From the NCBI GenBank assembly GCA_036250195.1, contig JAVHZZ010000003.1, positions 22,349,573 through 22,413,572 of the forward strand: DNA of 64,000 nt, given 5' to 3'. A program made the translations under genes and the position numbers. Each line of letters opens with the position of its first letter. Position 1 is the first letter of the stretch. This document shows positions 34,101 through 44,758 of this stretch, piece by piece. The notes under the pieces are model-generated. The model made no database searches, was not told the origin of the DNA, and saw only the letters and a program-made list of their open reading frames with translations. The stretch comes from Mixophyes australis. Taxonomy: Eukaryota; Chordata; Amphibia; Anura; Limnodynastidae.

Positions 34101-36640
34101 GTCCGTTCGTCCACCCATCTGCCCGTCCGTCCTTCCGTCCGTTCAGGCATCCGTCCGTCCATCCGTCCAACAGTCCATACGTCCTTCCGTCCGTCCGTCC
34201 ACCCATCTGCCCGTCCGTCCGCTTGTCCGTCCGCACGTCTGTCTGCCCGTCCGCCCGTCCTTCCTTCCGTCCGTCCGTCCGTCCATCCGCCTGTCCGACC
34301 GTCCATCCGCCCGTCCGTCTTACTTTCCGTCCAACCGTCCAACAGTCCATCCACCCGTCCGTTCTACTTTCCGTCCAACAGTCCATCCGTCCTTCCTTCC
34401 GTCCATCCTTCCGTCCATCCGTCCGTCCGCACGTCCATCAGTCCATCTGTCCGTCCTTTCATCCGTCCATCCTTCCGTCCTTCCATCCGTCCATCCTTCC
34501 GTCAGTCTATCCGTCCGTCCGAACGTCAGTCCATCCGTCCATCAGTCCATCTGTCTGTCCTTCCATCCGTCCATCAGTCCATTTGTCCGTCCTTCCATCC
34601 GTCCATCCATCAGTCCATCCATCCATCCGCCCAACCGTCCTTCCATCCGTCCCTCCATCCGTCCATCCTTCCATCCATCCGTCCGTCCGTCTGCCCGTCC
34701 GTCCGTCCATCCGTCTGACCGTCCGTCCTTCCGCCCATCTGTCCATCTGCCCGTCCGACCGTCCGTCCTTCCGTCCGTCCGTCCTTCCATCCGTCCGTCC
34801 TTCCGACCGTCCATCCATCCGTCCATCAGTCCATCTGTCCCTCCTTCCATCTGTCCGTCCTTCCATCCGTCCATCCATCAGTCCATCCCTCCATCCACCC
34901 AACCGTCCGTCCTTTCGTCAGTCCTTCCATCCGTCCGTCCTTCCATCCGTCCATTATTCTGTCCTTCCGTCCGTCCAACCGTCCGTCCAAGCGTCCATCT
35001 GTCCGTCTGTCCATCAGTCCAACCGTCCACCAGTCCATCTGTCCTTCCTTCCGTCCATCCGTCCGTCCTTCCATCCGTCCTTCCATCTGTCCGTCCAACC
35101 GTCCATCAGTCCGTCCAAGCGTCAATCCGTCCATCAGTCGAACAGTCCATCCGTCCTTGCTTCCGTCCGTCCGTCCGCTTGTCCATCCGTCCGTCTAACC
35201 GTCCGTCCTTTCATCCGTCCATCCATCAGTCCAACCGTCCATCCGCCCAACCATCCGTCCTTCCGTCAGTACTTCCATCCGTCTGTCCTTCCTTCCATCC
35301 ACCCGTCCTTCCGTCCGTCTAACCGTCCGTCCATCCGTCCATCCTTCCGTCCGTCCGTCCTATCGTCCGTCTGTCCTTCCGCCCATCCGCCCGTCCGACC
35401 GTCCGTCCAACTTTCCGTCCATTCATCCATCCGTCCAACAGTCCATCCGTCCTTCCATCCGTCCATCCTTCCGTCCGTCCGAACGTCCGTCCATCCATCC
35501 GTCCTTCCGTCCATCCGTTCAACCATCCGTCCATCCAACCGTCCATCAGTCCATCCGTCCATCCGCCCAACCGTCCATTCTTCCATCCGTCCTTCCATCC
35601 GTCCCTCCATTCGTCCGTCCGTCCATCCATCCTTCCTTCCGTCCGTCCAGCCGTCCATCCGTCCGTCCGTCCATCCACCAGTCCGTCCACACGGTCGTCC
35701 GCATGTCCGTCCTTCCTTCCGTCCGTCCATCTGTCCTTTCTTCCGTCCAACAGTCCATCCGTCTGTCGGTCCTTCCATCCGTTCGTCCGTCCAACCATCT
35801 GTCCATCCGTCCTTCCTTCCGTCCATCCAAGCATCCATCCGTCCATCCAAGCGTCCATCCGTCCATCCAAGCGTCCATCCGTCCATCCATCCGTCCTTCC
35901 TTCCGTCCAACCGTTTATCCATCCATCCGTCCATCCTTCCACCCGTCCCTCCGTCCTTCCTTCCATCCGTCCGTCCAACCGTCCGTCCGCCCGTCCTTCC
36001 GTCCGTCCATCCTTCCTTCCATCCGTCCGTTAACCGTCCATCCGCCCGTCCGTCCTTCCGCCCGTCCATACGTACGTCCAACCGTCCGTCCGTCCAACAG
36101 TCCATCCATCCGTCCATCCGTCCGTCCTTCCTTCCATCCGTCCGTCCAACCGTCCGTCCGCCCATCCTTCCGACCGTCCATCCTTCCGTCCGCCCCACCA
36201 TCCGTCCCACCGTCCGTCCAACCGTCCATCAGTCCATCTGCCCTTCCTTCCGTCCATCCGTCCACACGTCCGTCCGCACGTCCGTCCTTCCATCCGTCCG
36301 TCCGTCCATCTGTCCTTCCTTCCGTCCATCCGTCCAACAGTCCATCCGTCCGTCGGTCCTTCCATCCGTTCGTCCGTCCAACCATCTGTCCGTCCGTTTT
36401 TCCTTCCGTCCGTCCATCCGTCCATCCAAGCGTCCATCCGTCCAAGCGTCCATCCGTCCGTCCATCCGTCCAACCGTTGATCTGTCCAACAGTCCATCTG
36501 TCCTTCCTTCCGTCCATCCGCCCCTCCGTCCGCACATCTGTTTGTCCGTCCGGCCGTCCTTCCGTCCGTCCTTCCGTCTGTCCTTCCGTCCTTCCGGCCG
36601 TCCGTCCGACCGTCCATCCGTTCCACCATCCTGTATGTCT
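28185..36640 (+). repeat. Giant degenerate tetranucleotide array, block 2 (about 8.5 kb)
   Basis: Same TCCG/TCCA/TCCT/TCTG composition as block 1. Large parts are collinear with block 1: 20380-21397 pairs with 32157-33174 at a constant 11,777-bp displacement, with several identical deduced stretches. The displacement is about 11,889 near 18.9/30.8 kb and 11,649 near 24.6/36.2 kb. Block 2 is therefore a second copy of about 16.4-24.6 kb that accumulated small indels. It ends at 'ccatccgttccaccatcctg'. Long open frames here are as spurious as those in block 1. Confidence 0.95.
28332..29515 (+). repeat. About 1.18-kb repeated segment start within block 2
   Basis: The rare marker 'cgtccatccatgcatccttc' occurs at 28332 and again at 29514, and once in block 1 near 16428, each preceded by 'ctgaccgtccatccattcgt'. 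A second internal displacement of 1,727 bp links 28566 to 30293, with the same 50-residue deduced pattern. Block 2 thus had its own tandem duplications after separating from block 1. Boundaries are approximate. Confidence 0.6.
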
Positions 36641-37797
36641 TCAGTTTACCACTAACAAAATCCAATCATTAGATGAGACTGAAGGAAAAAGCCGCTTCCT
36701 GAGTGGGAAGATCTGTGCCCCCTAACAAGCCTCGGAGACAGGGATTTAACACTAAGTAAAATATCCTCTTCTCTCCTGCCGCCAGTTGGGGTCACAGACA
36801 GAGACATGGGTATGTCCCAACACCACCCAGAATGGGTGAGGAGTAATGCTTACAGAGAAATCAGTCTGGAGGACCTTGTAACCAAACGTAGAGTCTACAG
36901 AGGGAGTTATACTGATAAAATAGACTTTAGATAACAGAGACAGACGATCGTTCGGCTGCCTGGTACAAGTCACTATGTATTAAACCCACAGAAGGACATA
37001 ATGCCCATGTGGAATAAATCACCCATCCTATAGTGACAGAACTGCCCTACTGCAGTATAAGAGTCATGATCTGGACCTGCAGAGTCTTCTCACTTCTCAT
37101 GGATGGGAACTGGTTGGGCCTTTGTCAGATCCCACCAGACGAAAACCTAAAGGGAGAAAATTGTGAGGTTAATATATTCACAATACATACGTCCTACCAT
37201 TCCTCTAATGTTACAGACACAATGTATGGGGGTTCTTCATTCTGATTAATTAATAGTATGTTGGTAGACTTGAGCTTTTCTCTGGTTATTATATCCAGGC
37301 TATTATATGTATTATTATCCTTCATATACAGATAAAGCTTTTATAGACTAGTGACTTGATTACTGAGTCTTTAACACTAATAATGAAGGGCTGATACTAG
37401 TGTTTATTGTCTCTGGATTACTAACAGTGAATGGACCACTGTGTGACTAAAAGCCCCTAGATATCAAAATTGTTTGGCAAGTGCAGCTTTGTAATTTTGA
37501 AACACTCACAAAAAAAACTAAATATTTTCCATGACAGATTTGTGATGCCCAAGGAGAGCAATTTGGAGCCTTTTCTGAGCAAAATATGGATGTGTCTGGC
37601 CAACATTTTGGAGGTATGTTTTTGGTTGGTATTAAATGTAACATATGATAACTGTGCAGGAACATATATAGGGCTCTGCTCATAAGAGCTTACAATCTAT
37701 GCTTGTTGTGAGATGAAATTTAAGGTAAATGGGCTTACTTCGGTCTGTGGACCAAGGGCAATGGGGACCAGGCTCTCAATGAAAATAAAAAATGTAA
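36641..37797. other. Right flank of the array, unassigned
   Basis: Single-copy-looking sequence begins 'gtatgtcttcagtttaccac'. No gene, terminal repeats or internal duplication were recognised. Several 60-80-codon open stretches exist on both strands but lack domain features. Confidence 0.4.
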
Positions 37798-38075
37798 AAA
37801 ACAAAAACAAAAAATACTTACCTTATGCGGTCACACGTTCAGGTCAGGTCAGGTCGCGATCCGGCTCCCTCCCTGGTCCCCTCCACCGTGCTGCCCTAGC
37901 AGTGAATGTCGGGCGTGATGACATCGTCACGGCCTACATTTTCATTGAGGAGTGCAGTACGGGGGAGCCACACGCGAGAACGGAGAACAGCGACAGCAAC
38001 TTAGCGAGGATTCAGAGAAAAGAAGAGAAGGGGATCGGACCTGGAGAACAAGGCGATTGAAAGGTAAGTTAAGGG
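37798..38075. mobile_element. Possible relic of the hAT element family at 54323-54775
   Basis: It shares 'aatacttacc', 'cgatccggctcc' plus 'tccctggtc', and 'gtcgggcgtgatgac' in the same order with the left arm of the MITE at 54323-54775. It also has an inverted 'ggtaag' near 38062 like that element. Termini and target duplication are not recognisable, so it is a diverged or rearranged copy. The 115-codon open frame over it (37713-38060) is probably incidental. Confidence 0.45.
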
Positions 38076-38690
38076 GGATTTGATATTTTAGTTCAAGGGA
38101 TGCTGAGTGAGTATATTAAAAGAAAAGTGATTCTGTATATATAGATTTTCCTACAACTTCTGGAGCTAACATTACCTTCAATTATTCAGTGGATGGTTTT
38201 TATCTGGTGAAGTGACTTTGGAAAAGAGGTCTAGTTTGGAAAAGAGGGTTAGTTTGTGACCCTGAAAAATTGTGTTTTTGTTTTCTAGTCTAATTGCTAA
38301 TTTAAATAAAGACATGTAATTCAGTATGGTGTCCTCTCCTGAACTCAGGAAAGTAGAAATATTTGCAAAATTATTTTATTGCATTCAGTCATGGTAATGA
38401 TTAGTGTTACATATCCTCTTTTGGTTAATTTGTTGTCTTTTAATAAACTTGGTGCTATGGCCCATAGCATATTCCATTTGTGTGTTCTCCTAACTGCTCA
38501 ACTCTGTGGTAATTAGCAGTGATGACAATGAGCAGACAGGAGCCGTGGATGTGTTGCAGAGAGCATGACAACTTTTCATTATGTAATATTATCATTAGCA
38601 GGAAGTAGCCACCACAAGTGTCTGAATCTTACCTGCCCTTCTCTAATCTACCAGGGCTATTTCCAGGAGTGACCCACACACATACATAGG
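38076..38690. other. Unassigned intergenic sequence
   Basis: AT-rich sequence with no recognised gene or repeat boundaries. Confidence 0.4.
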
Positions 38691-38748
38691 TAGGGGCCCC
38701 AGTGCACTGCTTTGCCCGGGGGCCCATAATGTTGTTAAGATGGCCCTG
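38691..38748 (-). mobile_element. Terminal fragment of the 'cagggccctctt' hAT family
   Basis: Read on the - strand it starts 'cagggccatcttaacaacat', passes 'gggcccccgggcaaagcag' and ends in 'ggggcccct'. These are the first 60 bp of the elements at 54323 and 61223. Only one terminus is present; the rest of the element is gone. Confidence 0.7.
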
Positions 38749-38751
38749 GTT

Positions 38752-38882
38752 ATCCCCCTGTATAAAACCTCTCACCTCACATATATCCTGCTGCATCTGC
38801 CATTACCTCTCCTCCCAGGCTCACCTCCTCCTATCTTCTGACTGAGTGAGTGAATGAGTGCTGTCATGTCAGCATTGTGATG
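38752..38882 (+). repeat. Diverged partial copy of the 539-bp module
   Basis: 'gtataaaacctctcacc', 'ctgcatctgccattacctct', 'ggctcacctcctcctatctt' and 'gctgtcatgtcagcattgtg' match, with substitutions, the part of the module at 39316-39440 (and 27973-28097). This shows that the TATA-containing part of the module is itself a repeat. Possible origins are an LTR or a duplicated promoter region; neither is proven. Confidence 0.7.
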
Positions 38883-38988
38883 TCTTCAGATGACTTACCC
38901 ACTATACACAGGATACAGTACAGGACAGCCTGAGGATTTACCATCTAATGTACACAATGAGCCTGCGCTGTCCTCACTGTATATTCAG

Positions 38989-39527
38989 TTCCCATCCAGT
39001 GGTTACAGATCCAGATGTCTGTCTATACTGCATCTGCTAGGATAAATGAGTATTATATATTAGTATATATTACCAATATATTAGTACTATTGTATTATAT
39101 AGTACGTCCAGTTTATTTACATTACAGAGTGTCTCCTAAAGATGTTTATATACAGAGTACTTTCCCCTACATAATCTGTATAATGAATATTAGGAAGATG
39201 ACACTGATTGTTTGTCCATGGCTGCACAAATAACGTGATATACACATATTATACAGATATTACTTGAGTAATAATAGTAAATATTTTATACCTGGGCTCT
39301 GGATTACAGTTACCCCACTATATAAAACATCTCACCGCAGTTGTATCTTCCTGTATCTGCCATTACATCTCCTCCCTGGCTCACCTCCTCCTGTCTTGTG
39401 AGTGAGAGAGAGTGAGTGAGTGCTGTCATGTCAGCATTGTGATGTCAGAGGTTACAAGCCCTGATGCAGGCTAGAGATACTAGATACACTAATGACACTG
39501 AGAGGACCCAATCACTGATTTATTCTG
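38989..39527 (+). repeat. 539-bp module outside the array (copy B)
   Basis: Same sequence as 27646-28184 as far as I can see by eye. Its flanks here are ordinary non-array DNA: 'gtatattcag' on the left and 'ataaatgagtattgataatg' on the right. This position next to a related older repeat (38752-38882) makes it the likely source locus, with copy A derived. TATA-like 'tatataaaa' is at 39319-39327. Confidence 0.9.
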
Positions 39528-40333
39528 ATAAATGAGTATTGATAATGAAAGAGGTCGCAAGAGCTAGCAATCTAGTGTGAAAAGCACTGAGCACATACTT
39601 GCCTACTTTTCATACTTTGCCTACAGGAGATGATAGATTACTCCGTTTACATAATCAAGTGTGTGAGACAAGGTGGAGGATGACGCAAATTTTGTCTTTT
39701 ATTTGGTGTATAATTCGCATTTCCGTACTATACATGCATCCACATGCAGAACTAGCGGCATCGGACACTGAAGAGTCCTAATGCTAAGAGAAGCAGAACC
39801 GGAAAGGAATGGGGAGGACAAGTGTAGGCCGATCACAGTAATGGCGTGTCCACGTAATTGCGGCAGAATTAGAGGTGGGAGCAGCTGGAGATACGCTGTA
39901 TGTCAGCCGGTGTATATCTTGCGGGTGCTCGAACTCTGGTGCAAAGAGCTTTGCAGTGAAAAATAAAAATAATAATTAAAAAAAAACATTGTGCAGACCT
40001 CCCCACCTCCCACTGGTGTTATATAAGCACCAGTGCTCATAGCTTGGGCTAGTTGCGTGGGAACAACCATCTTGGTTCCCCCCATAAAAGCCACAACCAA
40101 TAATAGGCGAGTCTAGCAACTAACCAAAGAGAGCGGATTTCTCACAAACTGAACAGAGGGAATCAGGTGTTGCACTATTTTTATTATAATATTAATTTTA
40201 AAATGTCGCCAATTTGTCCATGGCCTAACTCGTATACATAATCTTTTCTTAATCTTAGTATATCAAAAAGGGAAAATTGTTAAAACTAGAGATGTGCGCA
40301 GACACCCTTGTTTTGGTTGTAAAATCATCATCT
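39528..40333. other. Unassigned intergenic sequence
   Basis: No recognisable gene. 'acatacttgcctac' near 39593 resembles the outer end of the repeat family seen at 61302-63612 and may be a small relic. A short inverted pair 'cactggtg'/'caccagtg' flanks 'ttatataag' at about 40012-40035. Confidence 0.35.
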
Positions 40334-41475
40334 TCGTGAGAGTCAGAGGAGAAGATGGTGCAGGGGGATATATCAGAGAGACAGGAGAGAAGATGGTGCA
40401 GAGGGATATGTGAGATAGACAGGAAGAAGATGGTGCAGCGGGATATGTGAGATAGACAGGGGAGAAGATGGTGCAGGGGGGTATGTGAGAGAGTCAGAGG
40501 AGAAGATGATGCAGGGGGATATGTAAGAGGAGAGGAAGAAGATGGTGCAGGGGGATATGTGAGAAAGACAGGGGAGAAGATGGTGCATGAGGATATGTGA
40601 GAGGGACAGGGGAGAAGATGGTGCAGGGGGATATGTGAGAGGGACAGGGGAGAAGATGGTGCAGGGGGATATGTGAGAGGGACAGGGGAGAAGATGGTGC
40701 AGGGGGATATGTGAGATAGTCAGGGGAGAAGATGGTGCAGGGGGATATGTGAGAAAGACATGGGAGAAGATGGTGCAGGGAGATATGTGAGAGAGTCAGG
40801 AAGAAGATGGTGCAGGGAAATATGTGAGACAATCAGGAAGATGGTGCAGGGGGATATGTGAGAGGGTCAGGGGATAAGATGGTGCAGGGGGTTATGTGAG
40901 AGGGACACTTTAAAAGATGGTACAGGGGGATATGTGAGAGAGACAGGAGAGACGATGGCTCGAGGGAGAGGGGAGAAGATGGTGCAGGGGGATATGTGAG
41001 ATAGATAGTGGAGAAGATGGTGCAAGTGAGAGGGAGAGGGGAGAAGATGTTGGAGGGGGATATGTGAGAGGGAGAGGGGAGAAGCTGGTGCAGGGGAATA
41101 TGTGAGAGAGACAGGGGAGAATATGGTGCAGGGGATATGTGAGAGTCAGGGGAGAAGATGGTGCAGAGGGACATGTGAGAGAGTCAGGGGAGAGATGGTG
41201 CTGGGGGATATGTGAGAGAGCCAAGGGAGAATATGGTGCAGGGGGATATGTGAGAGGGACGGGGAGAAGAAGGTGCAGTGGGATATGTGAGAAGGACAGG
41301 GGAGAAGATGGTGCAGGGGGATATGTGAGATAGACAGTGGAGAAGATGGTGCAGGGAGATAGGTGAGAGGGTCAGGGGAGAAGAAGTTGCAGGGGGATAT
41401 TTGAGAGGGACAGGGGAGAAGATGGTGCAAGGGCATAGGTGAGAGGAGCAGGGAAAAATATGATGCAGAGGCATA
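40334..41475 (+). repeat. 38-bp minisatellite, about 30 copies
   Basis: The unit is close to 'agaagatggtgcaggggg' followed by 'atatgtgagagggacagggg', 38 bp, with point changes and small deletions between copies. The - strand reads open in several frames as a Leu/Pro/His/Ser-rich pattern around 'LSHIPLHHLLP'; this follows from the repeat and is not evidence for a protein. Divergence between units is moderate, with no obvious higher-order pattern. Confidence 0.95.
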
Positions 41476-42190
41476 GGTAAAAGGTAAAGTATGAAGGGAG
41501 AGACCGCTTAAGAATGGGAATGTCAGGGATGCAGCCACCATAAACACAAGTAGTAATGAAGGATGGGAATGCACAGAAACAGATTTTTTTGGGGGGGACA
41601 TGGGGGGTGTAATTTTTCAGTTACAGGCAGGACAAGTGTTTTAAACAAAAATCAAAGCTATCATACTCCATTCACTTATATTTTCTATACCCCAACTTCT
41701 AAATTTCCACTTCGACCACTGAGAAGAGGTTGAAAATGTACTACTGCTGCCAGTACTAGACTTGAGTGATCCCTGACACCTGATGGCTCCCCTCTTTGTT
41801 GGTGGGGGGAGCATGTACTTAAAAAAAAATAAAAAAAAATAATATTCATGTGATCGCGGGACTGGCGCCCCACCTCCCTCCTCTCTGCTCCATTCGCACT
41901 GAATATCGTGTGTGCCATCATCACATCACGCCCGAGGGGCGATGTGTGTTTAAGAGGCACAGCAGGAGAGATGTGTAGCAAAGAGCCATAGGAAGGGCAA
42001 TGTGTGCATCTTGTAGCTCTCCACTGGGGTGTTATCGTGGGAAATGTAGATCAGCACAAACTGGATATGCGGCCCCATTTATGGTTGGTTGGATGCATAT
42101 ATTATATACTGCATGACCTGTGCTGTACACTGTGTTTATTTATTGTCCAGCTTTTCATATTTCATGTATCAAACATACTCCAACATTCCA
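41476..42190. other. Unassigned sequence with a possible MITE relic
   Basis: Mostly unrecognised. 41821-41945 has an A-rich run, then 'gtgatcgcgggactgg' and 'catcacatcacgcccg', vaguely like the interior of the hAT family at 54323. That link is too weak to assign. The rest holds no gene that I can support. Confidence 0.3.
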
Positions 42191-42191
42191 G

Positions 42192-42214
42192 ATAGATAGA
42201 TAGATAGATAGATT
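42192..42214 (+). repeat. (GATA)n microsatellite
   Basis: About six GATA units, directly beside the truncated V-SINE at 42224. Confidence 0.9.
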
Positions 42215-42223
42215 GATCTAACA

Positions 42224-42378
42224 CACACAGAGAGAGTAAGGTCAATTTAATAGCAGCAAATTAACCTCCTAGTATGTTTTTGGAGTGTGGTAGGAAACCG
42301 AAGCACCCGGAGGAAACCCACCCAAACACAGGGAGAACATACAAACTCCACACAGATGGTTGGGAATCGATCTCATGA
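42224..42378 (-). mobile_element. Truncated V-SINE-like SINE (central domain only)
   Basis: It carries the 'gtttttggagtgtggtagga' to 'gggagaacatacaaactcc' core and part of the B box region ('gggaatcgatctcatga'), all shared with the copies at 6071-6422 and 44612-44973. Both the A-box side of the head and the LINE-like tail are missing. Confidence 0.75.
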
Positions 42379-42573
42379 AGTACCCGTCATTGCCCGGGTT
42401 TAAATCTTCAAGTTATTAAGTTATCAATGAGTTGGATGTAACTGTCAACATTTTATAAATAATTAGCAGCTTAGCAGCTTTTCCAACACACCCATGAGGT
42501 GACTGCCCAGTGTCCTTTTTGTTTTTATATTAATTGTCAACCAAATCCATCCAGTGGAAGGCCCAGAACAGAC

Positions 42574-42805
42574 TCCCTAAAACCTGGCCAGGATCCAACT
42601 GGACCACCTTGCGTTAGTTTTATCCCAATCGGTACAGGGGTGTCCGAATGCAGGCCCAGAACAGGCTCAGTGGGTCAAAGTTCTTCCCAGCGTACACCAA
42701 TGGGAAGTCTGAACGGGACCCTAATTCCCTTAAAACTTGGCCATGATCCAACTGAACCACCTCACAATGGTTTCATCTCAATCAGTGCAGGGGTGTCCGA
42801 ATGCA
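42574..42805 (+). repeat. Internal direct repeat of about 79 bp, two copies
   Basis: Copies at 42574-42652 and 42727-42805 share 'ggatccaactg..ccacct' and end in the same 'caggggtgtccgaatgca'. They differ at roughly one base in six. Probably part of an older interspersed repeat covering 42380-42836 that I cannot name. Confidence 0.6.
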
Positions 42806-42836
42806 TAACCAGACACCCTGCTTTTCTCCACTTAAT

Positions 42837-43436
42837 ATCATCATCATCATCATTTATTTATATAGCGCCAACATTTTTCGTAGCGTTTTACAATTGGGGA
42901 CAAACACAGTAAACTAATAAACAAACTGGGTAAAACAGACAAAGAGGTGAGAAGGCCCTGCTCGCAAGCTTGCAATCTATGGTACAATGGGAGATTGACA
43001 CATGAGGTTAAGTCTACATTTTGCATTTTGGCCCAGCCAGACTGCAAAGGTAAAAGTGACTCAAAAGCTAAATGATCCTGTCACACAACAATGTTGGTCA
43101 GGGGGTAGTTGTCTTGTGTGAAATTGTGTAACAGGCGGTAACAGGCTAAAGGCGGTGAGGTTAAGAGGGTGGTTGAGGAATATTATAAGCTTGTCTGAAG
43201 AGGTAGGTTTTCAGAGAACGCTTGAAAGTTTGTAGACCAGAGGAGAGTCTTATTGTGCGAGGGAGAGAATTCCATAGAATGGGTGCAGCCCGAAAAAAGT
43301 CCTGTAACCGGGAATGGATGAGGGTGGATGAGAGACGCAGCTCTTGTGTAGAACGGAGTTGCCGAGTTGGGAGATATTTTGAGACAAGAGAGGAGATGTA
43401 TGTTGGTGCAGCTTTGTTTTTTAATAGTTCAATGTC
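42837..43436 (-). mobile_element. L2-type LINE 3' end
   Basis: Read on the - strand it encodes the L2 C-terminus, 'TYISSLVSKYLPTRQLRS' through 'RAAPILWNSLPRTIRLSS' to 'FRQAYNIPQPP' (within 43161-43454). A 3' UTR and 'tttatttatatagcgcca' follow (printed + strand), then a (ATG)n tail at 42837-42860. The reading frame is continuous over this C-terminal stretch, so this copy is less damaged than its relatives. Confidence 0.82.
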
Positions 43437-43497
43437 ACTGATACTGCCCTTCACCCAATTGCATCGACGTTAAAACAGTTTGGTTTTAAATTCAAGA

Positions 43498-43516
43498 AAT
43501 ATATATATATATATAA
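43498..43516. repeat. Short (AT)n run
   Basis: About nine AT units, followed by a G-rich patch. The surrounding 43437-43850 has no recognised feature. Confidence 0.8.
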
Positions 43517-43849
43517 ATGGGGGGGTGGGGTGCTGTTCAGAGTCAAGCAGCGCCCTGTTTTTTGTCCACTGACTAGCCCAGATTGAAACACTTTGATTTT
43601 AATAAAGAATGTTTTTTATGCACTCCTAATTAGTTTACTAACATACAATTACTACTACCAGTAGCCACTAACTGTCAACTCTTCACTTTCTCAAAATCAA
43701 TTTATCAGCACACATTTCCAGCAGACTGATCTGTAAATCATTCTGCCTATCTCTTCATTTACCTCCCTTATCCATGTTCCTTTTCACTCTCCTTGAATGA
43801 CTATTCTACAGCAGTTTAACACACTTCCTCAGTGTTCTATCCTTGGCAT

Positions 43850-44611
43850 TCCGCCTTCTCCACTCCACCGAAACTGCCCTCACCAAGGTGCAAGATCATC
43901 TGCCCTTGGCTAAGTTGAAGTGCTACTTCTCACTGCCATTTTCAACACTGTTAAACACCCTCCCCTCCTCGACACCCTTCATCTACTTGTCTTTTATGAC
44001 ACCGTCCTTTCCTAACTTAATTCCTACCTCTCTAACCACTCCTACAACACCTCTTCCTCAGCCACTTGTGCCTCTATTCTTCCTTTATCTGTCAATGTCC
44101 CCTAAGGCTCTGTCCTTGGCCCATTGCAGTTCTCCCTTTACACCTTCTCTCTTGGTCAACCTATTAGCTGCGTCAGTCTCCAGTATCACCTCTATGCTAT
44201 GACACTCTAATCTACGTTTCCTTCCCTGACCCCTCTCCTTCACACCATTCCCGCGTACCCAACTGCCTCCCTGCCACCTTGTGTCGCTGAATGCTACCTC
44301 AAGCTCAACATATCAAACTGATTTCCACCACCTATGTCACATCCCCTCCTCCCGTTTCTCTAAAAGTTGATAACGTGACCTTCACTCCTGTTATCCATGC
44401 ACGCTGCCTAGGGGTCATTATTAGATTTGCCCTCAATTTAACTCCTCGCATTCAGTTCCTACTACAATCCTGTCACCTTCACCTTTGTAACATTGCCAAT
44501 ATTCGCTTTTTTCTCTCGCTGGATGTCACCAAGACCATTGTCCACACTCTTGTCATTTCCTCTCTTAATTATTGCCTGAGAGGTGCTGTCGCCCTGCAGC
44601 CTGTCCTGAAT
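43850..44611 (+). mobile_element. L2-type LINE internal fragment (RT region), left part
   Basis: Broken frames show 'LHSTETALTKVQDHL', then a degraded RT core with traces of the VPQGSVLGP and YADDT motifs, and later 'CLGVIIRFALNLTPRIQF' and 'TLVISSLNYC'. These are landmarks in the expected order for L2 ORF2. The segment from motif A to motif B is shrunken. The copy is split at 44611 by a V-SINE and resumes at 44974. Confidence 0.75.
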
Positions 44612-44718
44612 CATCATCATCATCAGTTATTTATATAGTGCCACTAATTCCGCAGCGCTGTACAGAGAACTCATTCACATCAGTCCCTGCCCCATTGGAG
44701 CTTACAGTCTAAATTCCC

Positions 44719-44758
<40 letters not shown>

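Noticed and set aside
9791..36640. CRISPR-like array
   Set aside because: No constant repeat with unique spacers; it is a 4-bp quasi-periodic tract in vertebrate DNA.
40373..41601. Leu/His/Pro-rich open frames over 40.4-41.6 kb
   Set aside because: They follow from the 38-bp minisatellite, which is open in several frames.
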